NCBI RefSeq assembly: GCF_001425605.1
Contig: NZ_LMRG01000001.1
Coordinates: forward strand, 63,152 to 127,151
Direction of reading: 5' to 3'
DNA from: Rhizobium sp. Leaf453
Lineage (GTDB): Bacteria > Pseudomonadota > Alphaproteobacteria > Rhizobiales > Rhizobiaceae
Length of the DNA stretch: 64,000 nt
Numbering within the stretch: the stretch's first letter is position 1; every line of letters begins with the position of its first letter. The notes beneath the pieces were generated by a model. That model was given only the letters and a program-made list of their open reading frames with translations, was not told the DNA's origin and did not search any database. Made by a program: the position numbers and the translations under genes. Shown in pieces: positions 63,866 to 64,000 of the stretch.

Positions 63866-64000
63866 ATGATCAACCTGCTTTCCCTGCTTGAGCGGTTCCT
63901 GACGGCCGATGACCGGGACCGAAACGAAACAGCCGTGGATTGGGGCACCGACCCCCTACGACATCCGGACATTGCCCGGATGGATCCGCGCGAACTGGGG
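63866..64000 (+). CDS. Small hypothetical protein, 3' end cut by the window
   Basis: The open frame starts MINLLSLLERFLTADDRDRN at 63866, with AAGGTG 8 bases upstream, and runs off the end after 45 codons. The visible part is a short helix followed by DWGTDPLRHPDIARMDPRELG, a pattern seen in small rhizobial proteins; the family is not certain. It is divergent from the LysR gene. Confidence 0.6.
   Translation, partial: MINLLSLLERFLTADDRDRNETAVDWGTDPLRHPDIARMDPRELG

Overview
The window is chromosomal DNA from a GC-rich alphaproteobacterium, most likely a member of the Rhizobiaceae (Rhizobium/Agrobacterium type). The signs are a DmeR-DmeF metal efflux pair, a Tat-exported repeat protein of the rhizobial TIGR03808 type, a FixL-like PAS kinase, an HWE/HisKA_2-type kinase, a GlxA/AraC regulator, many LysR, MarR and LacI regulators, and a rhizobial-style foldback intergenic repeat. 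I found no rRNA, tRNA, CRISPR array, phage or transposase gene. Species assignment is inference.

Layout. 1-8.2 kb: the end of a PQQ glucose dehydrogenase, a CHASE3 histidine kinase followed by a sugar-type periplasmic binding protein, dmeRF, an HD-GYP protein and a class A beta-lactamase. 8.5-21 kb: GNAT, an SDR gene divergent from a GlxA-type regulator, a HicAB toxin-antitoxin pair, two c-type cytochromes, a LysE exporter divergent from a WYL regulator, a LacI / PanB-like / fatty-acid-hydroxylase cluster, an ArsR-AHSA1-GST operon with an apparently leaderless start, an ADPRibase-like phosphoesterase and sodB. 21-26.3 kb: a DHDPS-like lyase, small secreted and membrane proteins, a VOC protein, and a coupled pair of a coiled-coil membrane protein and a membrane-anchored ClpP-like protease.

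26.5-52.6 kb is marked by four RTX (glycine/aspartate-rich calcium-binding) proteins of 980, 314, 561 and 1019 residues. They are interspersed with ordinary metabolic genes: a MYG1-like protein, a D,D-carboxypeptidase, a class IV aminotransferase, a zinc alcohol dehydrogenase, a tyrosine phosphatase, an HAD dehalogenase, tam, a gamma-glutamylcyclotransferase, two MFS transporters, an aldo/keto reductase, MarR-GNAT and a HerA-like ATPase. No type I secretion genes lie nearby, so a transporter elsewhere in the genome must be presumed.

52.7-64 kb is signalling and stress: a LuxR solo, the divergent ohr/ohrR peroxide pair, a FixL-like membrane kinase coupled to a single-domain response regulator, an L,D-transpeptidase, a PAS-GAF-GGDEF-EAL protein, the TIGR03808-type protein behind a sigma-54-like promoter, a GST, and a LysR regulator divergent from a small protein cut by the window end.

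All gene functions are read from motifs and remembered family features; no database search was run. The observations most worth following up are the coiled-coil/ClpP-like protease pair, the PanB-like protein that lacks the usual metal ligands, the repeated internal module in the 1019-residue RTX protein, the leaderless autoregulated ArsR start, and the heme-PAS candidate kinase.
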